Assembly (NCBI GenBank): GCA_004525335.1
Contig: SPCL01000002.1
Span: 1 to 32,798 of the forward strand
Origin: Thermodesulfobacteriales bacterium
GTDB lineage: Bacteria; Desulfobacterota_D; UBA1144; Nemesobacterales; UBA2774
DNA length: 32,798 bases
Reading direction: 5' to 3'
Shown piece after piece: positions 15,282-23,325 of this stretch. The notes beneath the pieces were generated by a model, which was not told the origin of the DNA, ran no database searches, and saw nothing but the letters and a program-made list of their open reading frames with translations. The translations under genes were made by a program, and so were the position numbers. Every line of letters starts with the position of its first letter. Positions within the stretch are counted from its first letter, which is position 1.

Positions 15282-15641
15282 ATGGGCATCCTGATAAACT
15301 TAATCGGCGTTTTATTGATTGCTTTTATAATCTGGTGGTTCTGGTTATATAAAAAGCAGTCTGAAGCCACTGTTGAAGGCAGCTCACTCGATATCATCGT
15401 AGATTCAGGAGTATATAAGCCCTCAGTAATACATGCCAAAGCTGGAGAAGAGATTACCCTGCGATTTATTCGTAAAGACAGTAATCCCTGTTCTGAAAAA
15501 GTGCTTTTTAACGACCTTGATATAAGTGCGGATCTTCCATTTGAAACACCATATGAGATGACCTTTACACCTGACAAAAAAGGTGAGTTTGAATTTACCT
15601 GTCAGATGGCAATGTACCGCGGCAAATTGATAGTTGAGTAG
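15282..15641 (+). CDS. Membrane-anchored cupredoxin-domain protein
   Basis: The 119-residue protein has one N-terminal membrane helix (about 3-23) and a periplasmic cupredoxin-like domain (about 35-119). Conserved features are NPCSEKVLF (Cys70), DLP...F, and the C-terminal ligand loop FTCQMAMYRG with Cys107, Met109 and Met111. Histidine is missing from the loop, where classical blue-copper proteins use Cys-His-Met, so a Cys/Met-rich Cu+ site is more likely than a type 1 centre. It starts one base after copA and is surely cotranscribed. A likely role is accepting Cu+ exported by CopA or delivering it to periplasmic cuproproteins. Confidence 0.8.
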   Translation: MGILINLIGVLLIAFIIWWFWLYKKQSEATVEGSSLDIIVDSGVYKPSVIHAKAGEEITLRFIRKDSNPCSEKVLFNDLDISADLPFETPYEMTFTPDKKGEFEFTCQMAMYRGKLIVE

Positions 15642-15701
15642 GGGTTATCCCTAATTCTTGAATTTACCCGAACTTAATTACTTCTTGGCAGACATTTTAT
15701 A

Positions 15702-15730
15702 TTGACATTGAAAGCTATTCTATATAGCAT
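15702..15730 (+). promoter_or_regulatory. Promoter for tpx
   Basis: TTGACA (15702-15707) is followed after 17 bases by TAGCAT (15725-15730). The -35 box is perfect and the -10 box is weaker; an overlapping TATATA has too short a spacer. Transcription would start near 15737, placing the 20-base repeat at 15741-15760 inside the leader. Confidence 0.5.
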
Positions 15731-15740
15731 TGAATCGGTT

Positions 15741-15760
15741 TTAATAAATCATATGTAATT
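15741..15760 (+). repeat. 20-base direct repeat, copy 1 (upstream of tpx)
   Basis: The sequence ttaataaatcatatgtaatt is identical to 18341-18360 upstream of the act operon. It ends 23 bases before the tpx ATG, immediately upstream of the Shine-Dalgarno. Its core CATATG is palindromic but the flanks are not. Confidence 0.6.
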
Positions 15761-15783
15761 AAATATCAGGAGGAATTTCTATC

Positions 15784-16302
15784 ATGGCAGAAGAAAGAAC
15801 AGGGGTAGTAACTTTAAAAGGAAACCCACTAACACTAATCGGACCTGAGGTTAAAGTCGGCGATAAAGCGCCAGACTTCTCATCACTAAAAGGTCTTGGA
15901 GCACCAATTACGCTTGCGGATTTAGAAGGCAAGGTGAAGGTTTTTAACGTAATTCTTTCAGTTGATACACCGGTTTGTGATGTGCAGACAAAAAGATTCA
16001 ACCAAGAAGCTGCCAATTTAGGCGACGAGGTTGTAATCCTTACTCTAAGTATGGACCTCCCTTTTGCGCTAGGACGCTACTGTGCTGCTGAAGGCATAGA
16101 TAAGGTTCAAACAGCTTCAGATTACAAAGACGCTTCTTTTGGAGAGGCCTATGGAGTTCTGATTAAAGAACATAGACTTCTAGCTAGGGCCCTTTTTGTT
16201 GTAGATAAGGACGATATTGTGAGATACGCAGAGTATGTTCCTGAAGTAGCCACAGAACCTAACTACGATCCTGCAATTGCAGCTGTAAAAGAATCCCTCT
16301 AA
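15784..16302 (+). CDS. tpx: Thiol peroxidase (2-Cys, Tpx type)
   Basis: Thioredoxin-dependent peroxidase that reduces hydrogen peroxide and lipid hydroperoxides. The 172-residue length is typical. The peroxidatic cysteine is Cys65 in SVDTPVCDVQT and the resolving cysteine is Cys100 in GRYCAAEG, the spacing of atypical 2-Cys Tpx enzymes. The N-terminal VTLKGNPLTLIG strand-turn is also diagnostic. A perfect AGGAGG lies 10 bases before the ATG. It has its own promoter and a downstream hairpin, so it is probably monocistronic. Another peroxiredoxin (Bcp) lies nearby. Confidence 0.95.
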   Translation: MAEERTGVVTLKGNPLTLIGPEVKVGDKAPDFSSLKGLGAPITLADLEGKVKVFNVILSVDTPVCDVQTKRFNQEAANLGDEVVILTLSMDLPFALGRYCAAEGIDKVQTASDYKDASFGEAYGVLIKEHRLLARALFVVDKDDIVRYAEYVPEVATEPNYDPAIAAVKESL

Positions 16303-16313
16303 TTCATAACAAT

Positions 16314-16352
16314 AAGATAAGGAGCTCAATATAGGGGCTCCTTATATCTTTA
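16314..16352 (+). terminator. Probable terminator after tpx
   Basis: The hairpin ATAAGGAGC (16317-16325) pairs perfectly with GCTCCTTAT (16337-16345) and extends with a one-base bulge through GA/TC. It begins 15 bases after the tpx stop. The downstream T-tract is short and interrupted (atctttaat), so termination may be partial. Confidence 0.6.
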
Positions 16353-16460
16353 ATCCCAGCCACATAGATAATAATTTTAGATCTTTATATCATTGAAATG
16401 CATCTCATTAAATGTATTCTTATAGAAGATAGGTTTTGCAATATCTTAGGGGGTCCTAAA

Positions 16461-16943
16461 ATGGGCATCGGAAATATGATCAACAGGCTTTTGAACAACG
16501 AAAGCAAAGATGAAAAAGATGAAAGGCTAAATATTTCAACACAGAAAGAAACACCTGTAGTGTCTGAACAACCGGTTGTAGAAAAAACAGTTGATGAAGT
16601 AATTGCCAAAGATAACTCCTCCAATGCTGCTGAACCGGTTGGTGAACTAACCCAAGAAAAAGTTCTTGAGGTACTAAGCGAAGTCTACGACCCTGAAATA
16701 CCTATAGACATAGTCAATCTTGGTTTAATTTACGGAATAGATATAAAGGATAGAAATGTTGTAATTACTATGACTATGACTGCTCCAGGATGTCCTGCCT
16801 CAACCCAAATTGCCGGAGAATCGAAACTTATGGTCGAGGAGCTACCACAGGTTGATTCTGTAGATATCGACATTGTCTGGGACCCACCATGGGATCCTAG
16901 CAAGATGAGTGAAGAGGCTCAGGAAAGCATGGGTATGCTTTAA
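16461..16943 (+). CDS. MIP18/SufT-family iron-sulfur cluster assembly factor
   Basis: The 160-residue protein combines an acidic, low-complexity N-terminal segment (about 12-62) with a C-terminal MIP18 (DUF59) domain (about 64-160). The domain motifs are YDPEIPIDIVNLGLIY and MTAPGCPAS with the conserved Cys111, and it ends with a WDPPWDPSKM segment typical of this family. Homologues such as SufT and PaaD help mature iron-sulfur proteins. That suits a neighbourhood whose complex III carries several Fe-S clusters. The start is set at ATG 16461 because AGGGGG lies eight bases upstream; an in-frame ATG at 16398 would add 21 residues without a ribosome-binding site or family similarity. Confidence 0.82.
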   Translation: MGIGNMINRLLNNESKDEKDERLNISTQKETPVVSEQPVVEKTVDEVIAKDNSSNAAEPVGELTQEKVLEVLSEVYDPEIPIDIVNLGLIYGIDIKDRNVVITMTMTAPGCPASTQIAGESKLMVEELPQVDSVDIDIVWDPPWDPSKMSEEAQESMGML

Positions 16944-17031
16944 AGTAAATATTCTTGCCACTTTTTGATACTTCCTTATGCTCAAATCAATCTATAATTT
17001 GAACTAATCTTTTTTACAGGAGAGCTATATC

Positions 17032-17490
17032 ATGAGCGAAATACCTAAAGTTGGAGACCAGGCTCCTGGCTTTGAAGCGGAGACTTATGGCGGAGAAAAA
17101 ATCAAATTAAGCGATTATAAGGGAAAGAGCACAGTTGCGCTTTACTTCTATCCAAAAGACAACACCCCGGGATGCACCAAAGAAGCCTGCTCTTTAAGAG
17201 ACGGGATGGATGAGCTTCAGAAACTAGGAGTTCAGGTCTTAGGTGTCAGTACTGACGGAGTTAAGTCGCATGAGGGTTTTAGAAATAAATTCGAACTAAA
17301 TTTTCCTCTTCTTAGCGATAAGTCTAAAGATATCATCACGGCCTACGGAGTTGAGAGCGAGTATGGTTCTGCAAGAAGAGTAACTTTTCTTATTGATAAA
17401 TCCGGAGTAATAAGACACGTTTGGATGAAGGTCAAGACTGCTAGTCATTGTGATGAAGTTGTGGAGAAGGTAATAGAGCGGGGTTTATAA
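17032..17490 (+). CDS. bcp: Thioredoxin-dependent peroxiredoxin (Bcp/PrxQ)
   Basis: Cytoplasmic peroxiredoxin of 152 residues. Peroxidatic Cys48 and resolving Cys53 lie five residues apart in PGCTKEACSLRD, the hallmark of the PrxQ/Bcp group. YFYPKDNTPGC, GVSTD and FPLLSD are family-typical. A good Shine-Dalgarno (aggag) precedes the ATG. A TATAAT at 16993-16998 gives a likely -10 box, but no clear -35 box is seen. With Tpx it provides a second thiol-based peroxide defence next to a respiratory operon. Confidence 0.93.
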   Translation: MSEIPKVGDQAPGFEAETYGGEKIKLSDYKGKSTVALYFYPKDNTPGCTKEACSLRDGMDELQKLGVQVLGVSTDGVKSHEGFRNKFELNFPLLSDKSKDIITAYGVESEYGSARRVTFLIDKSGVIRHVWMKVKTASHCDEVVEKVIERGL

Positions 17491-17508
17491 TTAATTCCAT
17501 CTCGTGGA

Positions 17509-17537
17509 TTTACAGACTTGATCAAATTAAATATAAT
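17509..17537 (+). promoter_or_regulatory. Promoter for bioD, giving a nearly leaderless mRNA
   Basis: TTTACA (17509-17514), 17 bases, then a perfect TATAAT (17532-17537). Transcription is expected about seven bases after the -10 box, near 17544, only about five bases before the bioD ATG at 17549. There is no Shine-Dalgarno sequence. Confidence 0.6.
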
Positions 17538-17548
17538 AGCTCTTTATT

Positions 17549-18289
17549 ATGAGCGAGTTTCCAAAGGGTATATTCATAACCGGTACGGATACCGGAGTTG
17601 GCAAGACTATTGTTACAGCTGCAATTGCATGGAATTTAAAACAGGCGGGCCGAAACGTTGCTGTAATGAAGCCTGTGCAGACCGGCACTATAGTTAGCGG
17701 TCCTACAGACATCGAATTTGTTCAGAGCTTGATCGGTGACGATTATACTATTGATACTTCATGTCCATTTATGTTTCCCGATCCGGTTGCGCCTCTGGTT
17801 GCTTCAATGCTTGCCGGTGAAAGAATTAATATCAAAAAGATTAAGGAATCTTTTTCTGATCTCAGTAAAGAAAATGATACTGTTCTAGTCGAGGGCGCAG
17901 GCGGGCTTCTCGTTCCTATTTTAGAAGACTACTTCATGTCTGATCTCGCGTTAGATTTAAATATTCCCATCTTAATTGTTGCGCGTCCAAACCTCGGAAC
18001 ATTAAATCATACACTTTTAACACTGGAATCGGCTAAAAGGAAGGGGCTTGAGGTAGCCGGAATTGTTATCAGCAATTACCCTTGGGACCCTGGAATACCG
18101 GAGCAGACTAACCCTGAGCTTATTCTTAGTATGACCGGTGTAAATATATTGGGGATACTGCCGCATGATAATTCAATATCTGTAGAAAAAGGTGAGGTCG
18201 GTAACCTAAGGGATTTAGCCTTGTCAGGATTATCTAAAGAGCTAGGCGGCACATTTGATATGGAAGAGTTCCTCTCTTCATTTGAATAG
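17549..18289 (+). CDS. bioD: ATP-dependent dethiobiotin synthetase
   Basis: Closes the ureido ring of dethiobiotin from 7,8-diaminopelargonate, CO2 and ATP, the penultimate step of biotin synthesis. The 246-residue protein begins with the P-loop ITGTDTGVGKT (residues 10-20; Lys19, Thr20). It then has MKPVQTGT, the substrate-binding segment, and VEGAGGLLVP, as in BioD. The C-terminal GILPHDNSISVEKGEV is consistent. No other bio gene is in the window. The start codon lacks a Shine-Dalgarno and lies about five bases from the predicted transcription start, suggesting leaderless translation. Confidence 0.93.
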   Translation: MSEFPKGIFITGTDTGVGKTIVTAAIAWNLKQAGRNVAVMKPVQTGTIVSGPTDIEFVQSLIGDDYTIDTSCPFMFPDPVAPLVASMLAGERINIKKIKESFSDLSKENDTVLVEGAGGLLVPILEDYFMSDLALDLNIPILIVARPNLGTLNHTLLTLESAKRKGLEVAGIVISNYPWDPGIPEQTNPELILSMTGVNILGILPHDNSISVEKGEVGNLRDLALSGLSKELGGTFDMEEFLSSFE

Positions 18290-18340
18290 AGATTAAGACT
18301 GCTTTTTCTTCCGACTTTATGTATATTTCAACTAAATTAG

Positions 18341-18360
18341 TTAATAAATCATATGTAATT
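18341..18360 (+). repeat. 20-base direct repeat, copy 2 (upstream of the act operon)
   Basis: Identical to 15741-15760 (ttaataaatcatatgtaatt). Here it lies 21 bases upstream of the -35 box of the actA promoter, a position where an activator or UP-like element could act. Confidence 0.6.
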
Positions 18361-18381
18361 GAAAGAAAAGTGCTTCAAAAC

Positions 18382-18409
18382 TTGACAGATTTCTACGACA
18401 TGATATAAA
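18382..18409 (+). promoter_or_regulatory. Promoter for the act operon
   Basis: TTGACA (18382-18387), 16 bases, TATAAA (18404-18409): close to consensus. Predicted transcription start near 18417 gives a leader of about 62 bases before actA. Confidence 0.65.
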
Positions 18410-18478
18410 TACTAGGCGTTTTAAGAATTAGGCATTAATTCTTTCCAAACGGACACATTTCATAGCTAAGGAAAAAGG

Positions 18479-19045
18479 ATGAAAAAAGGGACAAAAATAC
18501 TTTCAATACCTCTACTATCAGTCTTTATTCTTCTTGGTTTCTATTTTTATAATGCTGAAAGCAGTGATCAAGGGCCAAAACAGCCGATTCCTTTTAGCCA
18601 TAAGATACACGCTGGTGAAGATCAGCTTCCTTGCCAATATTGTCACAGCTTTGTAGATGTGTCTCCCAATCCTGGAATACCGTCCGTAAAAAAATGTATG
18701 GGCTGTCATCAGCATATCGTTGGTCGTGATGTGGATTACGACTTTGACGGGACTACTATAAATATTAAAAATGAAATAGCTAAAGTTAGGGAATACTGGG
18801 CAAATAAAGAGCCCATCCCTTGGACAAAGGTTAATTCAACGCCGGGATATCTGCACTTTACTCACAAGCGTCATGTCAAACGCGGTTTTGAGTGTGCGCA
18901 GTGTCACGGGGACGTAGCAAGCATGGATCAGGTTTATAAAGTTAACAGAATGAATATGGGATTTTGTATTACTTGCCATACAGAAAATGCTAAAAATCAC
19001 GAAGAACTTACACACTTAAAGGATTGTTTGACCTGTCATTATTAA
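18479..19045 (+). CDS. actA: Alternative complex III subunit ActA, pentaheme cytochrome c
   Basis: Periplasmic multiheme cytochrome subunit of the quinol:electron-acceptor oxidoreductase known as alternative complex III. The 188-residue protein has an N-terminal membrane anchor (about 7-25) and five CxxCH heme sites at Cys52, Cys73, Cys139, Cys163 and Cys183. FSHKIHAGEDQLPCQYCH and FTHKRHVKRGFECAQCH give the axial histidines in the cytochrome c7/c3-like style. It is first in an operon with actB, which follows 12 bases after its stop. AAGGA lies just upstream of the ATG. Confidence 0.93.
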   Translation: MKKGTKILSIPLLSVFILLGFYFYNAESSDQGPKQPIPFSHKIHAGEDQLPCQYCHSFVDVSPNPGIPSVKKCMGCHQHIVGRDVDYDFDGTTINIKNEIAKVREYWANKEPIPWTKVNSTPGYLHFTHKRHVKRGFECAQCHGDVASMDQVYKVNRMNMGFCITCHTENAKNHEELTHLKDCLTCHY

Positions 19046-19057
19046 GTGGAGGATAAG

Positions 19058-21994
19058 ATGTCCGAAGAGAAAAAAGGTGGTATCAAAAGAAGGGATTTTC
19101 TTAAAATCATCGGTGTAGCCAGTGGTACAGCTGCTGTTGCTTCATCGTGCTCAGAGCCTGTTGAGCAAATAATCCCTTATGTCATTCCGCCTGAAGGAAT
19201 TATTCCCGGAGTCCCAAATTACTATTCAAGCACGTGTAGGGAATGCCCTGCGGGTTGCGGAATCATAGTAAAGAACCGTGAAGGAAGGGCTATTAAGATT
19301 GAGGGTAACCCTGAAAGTCCTATTAATACCGGATCCACCTGTGCAATGGGGCAAGCAGCGCTTCAAGGTCTTTATAATCCAGACCGTTTAAGATCCCCAC
19401 TTTCTAATATAAATGCAGAAAAGCTGCAACCTCTAGGATGGGCTGCTGCTGAAACAGCTTTAACCCAGAAAATAGAAGAAGCCAGAAAAAACGGCAAAAC
19501 CGGAAATATAGTATTTTTATCCAATAATATTACAGGAAGCCTTGGTAACTTAGTCGACCAATGGATGGGTGCTTTGGGTGGTACGCATATTCAATATGAA
19601 ACATATCCCCATGAACCGCTTAAAGAAGCTAATAAGATCTCTTTCGGAATAGATAAAATTCCAACATATCACATTGAAAAGACAGAGTATCTCCTTTCCT
19701 TTGGAGCTGACTTTGTAGAAACGTGGCTCTCACCTGTCCAATATACAAAACAGTTTAGCCAGATGCACAGCGTTAAAGACAAATCAGTAGGAAGGTTTGT
19801 CCATGTTGAGCCTAGAGCTTCATTGACTGCTTCAAATGCCGATGAATGGATTTCAATCAAACCCGGAACAGAAGCTATGTTAGCGCTAGGTATTGCAAAT
19901 GAAATAGTAAAGAGTGGGCAGTCACCTAACGGCGGCGCAGGGTTAAGGGGATTATTGTCCCAGTACTCTTTAGATAAAGTGTCTGAAATGACTGATGTTC
20001 CTAAAGAGACAATCGCTCAGATAGCTAAAGAATTTTCTTCCATGCAGCCAAGCCTCGCAATAGGCGGCGGAGTATCTGTTACAGGGACAAACGCAACTGA
20101 GACTCTAGTTGCTATCAACATACTTAACTATGTTGCAGGAAACATTGGAGAAACCGTAGATTTTGGCGATACACTGTCCATCTCAACAGCAAATTCTTTC
20201 CAGGATATTACTTCTTTAGTAAGCTCAATGGAAAATGGCGATGTTGATATACTTTTTGTATATGATGTAAATCCGGTTTTCACACTACCTAAACAATTAA
20301 ACTTTAAAGAAGCGGTTGGTAAAGTTCCATTTGTTGTAAGTTTCTCAAGCTTTATGGATGAAACAACCGAGCTTGCAAACCTAATACTTCCTAACAATAC
20401 ACCGATAGAAAGCTGGGGAGACTACTCTCCAAGAGAGAGCGTGCACGGACTTATACAGCCTGTGATGACCCCTGTATTTAATACCAAAGGTACCGGTGAC
20501 GTAATTCTATCAGTAAGCGGACAGGTTGAAGAGTTGAACGGTAAATTTACACAAACAACATTTTACGATTATTTGCAGGATTCTTGGAAAAAAGTATGGA
20601 CTGGAGCTTCCGGAGCAAGTGATTTTGATACATTCTGGAAAGAATCTCTTGAGAAAGGCGGATATTATAAAGAATTACCATCTAAGCAAGTTTCGCTTTC
20701 ACCTGGAGTTTCCAGTGTAAAATTCCCAGAGCCCGAATTTATTGGGGAGGGGGATTTTTACTTCATAGCCTATCCTTCATACAAGTATTATGATGGAAAA
20801 GGAGCTAATAAACCATGGCTTCAAGAGCTGCCGGATGCACTTACTACCGGTGTTTGGAGCTCTTGGGTTGAGGTTCATCCCGATACAGCTAAGAAGTTAA
20901 AAGTAGAACTAGGGGATTTTCTCTCAATAGAATCGCCTCAAGGCGTTATTGAAACCCAAGTGTATGTTTATCAAGGAATTAGACCCGATACTATATCAGT
21001 CATGATAGGGCAGGGACATACGAGTTACGGAAGATACGCTAAAGACAGAGGTGTAAACCCTACAACTATTCTTCCTATTGCTACAGATGCCAGGTCAGGT
21101 GGTTTTGCTTGGCTTTCTACTAAAGTTTCTGCTGCAAGGGTCAATAAAAGCGAACAATTTGTTCAAACTCAATATACGACAACACAGCATGATAGAGACA
21201 TAGCTCAAGCTATTAGTTTGACTGAGCTTGAGAAAGGCATACATCATGAAGAGCATCCTGAGCCTGATTTCTATCCCCCTAGAAAATACAATAAATACCG
21301 TTGGGCAATGAATATTGATCTACAAAAATGTGTGGGCTGTGGTTCATGTGTTACAGCATGTTATGCAGAGAACAACATAGCTTTTGTAGGAAAAGACATG
21401 GTTGCAAAAAGGCGCGATATGGCCTGGATTAGAATCGAAAGGTATTTCGAAGAGGCCAATAACAGCGCTGGTTTCCGGACTAGTTTTTTACCAATGCTCT
21501 GTCAGCAATGCGGCAACGCTCCTTGCGAGCCTGTATGTCCTGTATTCGCCACATACCATAACCCTGAAGGGCTTAACGGTATGGTATATAACAGGTGCGT
21601 AGGAACTAGATATTGCGCAAACAACTGCACTTATAAAGTTAGAAAATTCAACTGGTTTACCTATAAATGGCCTGAACCTCTTAACTGGCAGCTCAATCCT
21701 GATGTGACGGTTAGAAGTAAGGGTGTCATGGAAAAATGTACTTTCTGTGTCCAGAGAATTAATCACGCAAAAGATCTTGCCAAAGATGTAGGCCGTGATG
21801 TTGGTGAGGGTGAATTTAAAGTGGCATGCGAGCAGGCCTGTCCTGCTGAAGCGATTGTGTTTGGAAATCTGGAAGACCATGAAAGCACGGTTTCAAAGCT
21901 GTCTCATGATGATAGAGGTTATAAAGTTCTGGCAGCAGTAAATACTCAACCTGGGATTACATATCTAAAAAAAGTGACACAGGATAAGGCATAA
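19058..21994 (+). CDS. actB: Alternative complex III subunit ActB, molybdopterin-oxidoreductase-like and ferredoxin fusion
   Basis: Largest subunit, 978 residues, peripheral on the periplasmic side. It begins with a Tat signal (KRRDFLK, Arg11-Arg12) ending ASSC with Cys31, a possible lipidation site. Residues about 45-690 resemble molybdopterin oxidoreductases, including CRECPAGCG and GSTCAMGQ; in studied complexes this domain carries no molybdenum. Residues about 755-940 form an iron-sulfur domain with CVGCGSCVTAC, CQQCGNAPCEPVC, CVGTRYCANNC and CTFC...CEQACP, enough for four clusters that wire electrons toward the hemes. The start is ATG 19058 with GGAGG six bases before it; a GTG at 19046 is in frame but upstream of that site. 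It overlaps actC by one base. Confidence 0.93.
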   Translation: MSEEKKGGIKRRDFLKIIGVASGTAAVASSCSEPVEQIIPYVIPPEGIIPGVPNYYSSTCRECPAGCGIIVKNREGRAIKIEGNPESPINTGSTCAMGQAALQGLYNPDRLRSPLSNINAEKLQPLGWAAAETALTQKIEEARKNGKTGNIVFLSNNITGSLGNLVDQWMGALGGTHIQYETYPHEPLKEANKISFGIDKIPTYHIEKTEYLLSFGADFVETWLSPVQYTKQFSQMHSVKDKSVGRFVHVEPRASLTASNADEWISIKPGTEAMLALGIANEIVKSGQSPNGGAGLRGLLSQYSLDKVSEMTDVPKETIAQIAKEFSSMQPSLAIGGGVSVTGTNATETLVAINILNYVAGNIGETVDFGDTLSISTANSFQDITSLVSSMENGDVDILFVYDVNPVFTLPKQLNFKEAVGKVPFVVSFSSFMDETTELANLILPNNTPIESWGDYSPRESVHGLIQPVMTPVFNTKGTGDVILSVSGQVEELNGKFTQTTFYDYLQDSWKKVWTGASGASDFDTFWKESLEKGGYYKELPSKQVSLSPGVSSVKFPEPEFIGEGDFYFIAYPSYKYYDGKGANKPWLQELPDALTTGVWSSWVEVHPDTAKKLKVELGDFLSIESPQGVIETQVYVYQGIRPDTISVMIGQGHTSYGRYAKDRGVNPTTILPIATDARSGGFAWLSTKVSAARVNKSEQFVQTQYTTTQHDRDIAQAISLTELEKGIHHEEHPEPDFYPPRKYNKYRWAMNIDLQKCVGCGSCVTACYAENNIAFVGKDMVAKRRDMAWIRIERYFEEANNSAGFRTSFLPMLCQQCGNAPCEPVCPVFATYHNPEGLNGMVYNRCVGTRYCANNCTYKVRKFNWFTYKWPEPLNWQLNPDVTVRSKGVMEKCTFCVQRINHAKDLAKDVGRDVGEGEFKVACEQACPAEAIVFGNLEDHESTVSKLSHDDRGYKVLAAVNTQPGITYLKKVTQDKA

Positions 21995-23325
21995 TGAGTG
22001 AGCAAAATACGTTAACTTACGCAAGAGTCAATGATGATATAATAAGAATGCTTGATAAACCCACGTTTAAGTGGTGGGCACTCTTTTTGCCTACACTATT
22101 ATTTGTTGGATTTGGCCTATTTTGTTTTATCTATCAGGTTCATTATGGGCTAGGCGTTGCAGGATACAGACACCCTGTTTTTTGGGGCGTATACATTACC
22201 GACTTTGTATTCTGGGTTGGTATTGCGCACTCGGGAACTTTGATTTCTGCAATTTTATTCTTATTCCGCGCCAATTTTCGAATGTCTATATACAGAATTG
22301 CCGAAGGTATGACTGTGTTTGCGGTTCTAACAGCGGGGCTCTTTCCCATTATTCACTTAGGTAGGCCGTGGAATTTTTACTGGTTATTCCCATATCCAAA
22401 CCAGCGAGAGCTTTGGGTTAACTTTAAATCTCCACTGCTATGGGACGTTTTCGCGGTAAGTACTTATCTGACCGTTAGCGCTCTTTTCTTCTTTATCGGA
22501 ATGATCCCGGATATCGCGGCAATCAGAGACAGGGTTACAGAAGTTCCCAGGAAAATTATCTACTCGATACTTTCTTTAGGATGGAAGGGGTCTAACTGGG
22601 AGTGGCTCCATTACACAAGGGCATATCTTTTCTTTGCCGCTTTTGCAACTCCTCTAGTGCTCTCTGTACATAGCGTAGTATCTTGGGATTTCGCAATGTC
22701 CAATCTACCTGGATGGCATACTACTATCTTTGCCCCATACTTTGTTGCCGGCGCAATATTCTCAGGGCTTGGTATGGTTATTACACTCACCGTTCCTATT
22801 AGAAAAATTTTCCACTTAGAGGACTATATTACTCTTGATAACTATGACGGCATGGCAAAGCTTATTATGCTTACCTCCTGTATTGTGGGTTACGCATACG
22901 GAATAGAGTTCTTCATGGCGTGGTACAGCGGTAGTCCTGCCGAGTGGGGTCAGTTCTACTACAGGGCAACCGGCGAGTATGCGCTGTTCTATTGGATTAT
23001 GGTTGTTTGTAACGTTGTCATTCCACTACCTCTTTGGTTTAAGAGCGTACGTAGAAATATAAAAATACTATTTATCATGTCGATCTTCATTAACATTGGA
23101 ATGTGGTTTGAAAGATTTAATATCATTGTGATTTCCCTATCTCGTGGATTTGATCCTGCGGCTTGGGGAATCTACACACCTTCATGGGTTGAGATTGGTA
23201 TTACCGTAGGAAGTTTTGCATGGTTCTTTATGTTCTTCCTAATTTTCCTAAAAACTCTTCCCTCGGTTTCTATAACTGAAATGAAGGAATTATTGCCTGT
23301 ACCTAGAAAGGAGGCAAAGACATAA
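21994..23325 (+). CDS. actC: Alternative complex III subunit ActC, NrfD-like quinol-binding membrane protein
   Basis: Polytopic NrfD/PsrC-family subunit of 443 residues with about ten membrane helices; in this complex it carries the quinol oxidation site. Recognisable parts are the HSGTLISAILFLFRANFRMS block, RPWNFYWLFPYPN, WEWLHYTRAYLFFAAFATPLVLSVHSVVSWDFA, and the C-terminal WFERFNIIVISL. Its ATG overlaps the actB TAA and its TAA overlaps the actD ATG, so translation is tightly coupled. ActF is its paralogue at the other end of the operon. Confidence 0.93.
   Translation: MSEQNTLTYARVNDDIIRMLDKPTFKWWALFLPTLLFVGFGLFCFIYQVHYGLGVAGYRHPVFWGVYITDFVFWVGIAHSGTLISAILFLFRANFRMSIYRIAEGMTVFAVLTAGLFPIIHLGRPWNFYWLFPYPNQRELWVNFKSPLLWDVFAVSTYLTVSALFFFIGMIPDIAAIRDRVTEVPRKIIYSILSLGWKGSNWEWLHYTRAYLFFAAFATPLVLSVHSVVSWDFAMSNLPGWHTTIFAPYFVAGAIFSGLGMVITLTVPIRKIFHLEDYITLDNYDGMAKLIMLTSCIVGYAYGIEFFMAWYSGSPAEWGQFYYRATGEYALFYWIMVVCNVVIPLPLWFKSVRRNIKILFIMSIFINIGMWFERFNIIVISLSRGFDPAAWGIYTPSWVEIGITVGSFAWFFMFFLIFLKTLPSVSITEMKELLPVPRKEAKT

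Noticed and set aside
15639..15653. Small hairpin TAGGG/CCCTA after the cupredoxin gene
   Set aside because: Only five base pairs, overlaps the stop codon and has no T-tract; too weak to call a terminator.
18319..18408. 29-codon plus-strand ORF upstream of actA that contains copy 2 of the 20-base repeat
   Set aside because: No Shine-Dalgarno, it contains the actA promoter -35 box and most of the -10 box, and copy 1 of the repeat has no matching ORF.
21402..21880. Overlapping 66- and 130-codon ORFs within the actB iron-sulfur region
   Set aside because: They are other-frame shadows of the conserved ferredoxin domain, with no translation signals.
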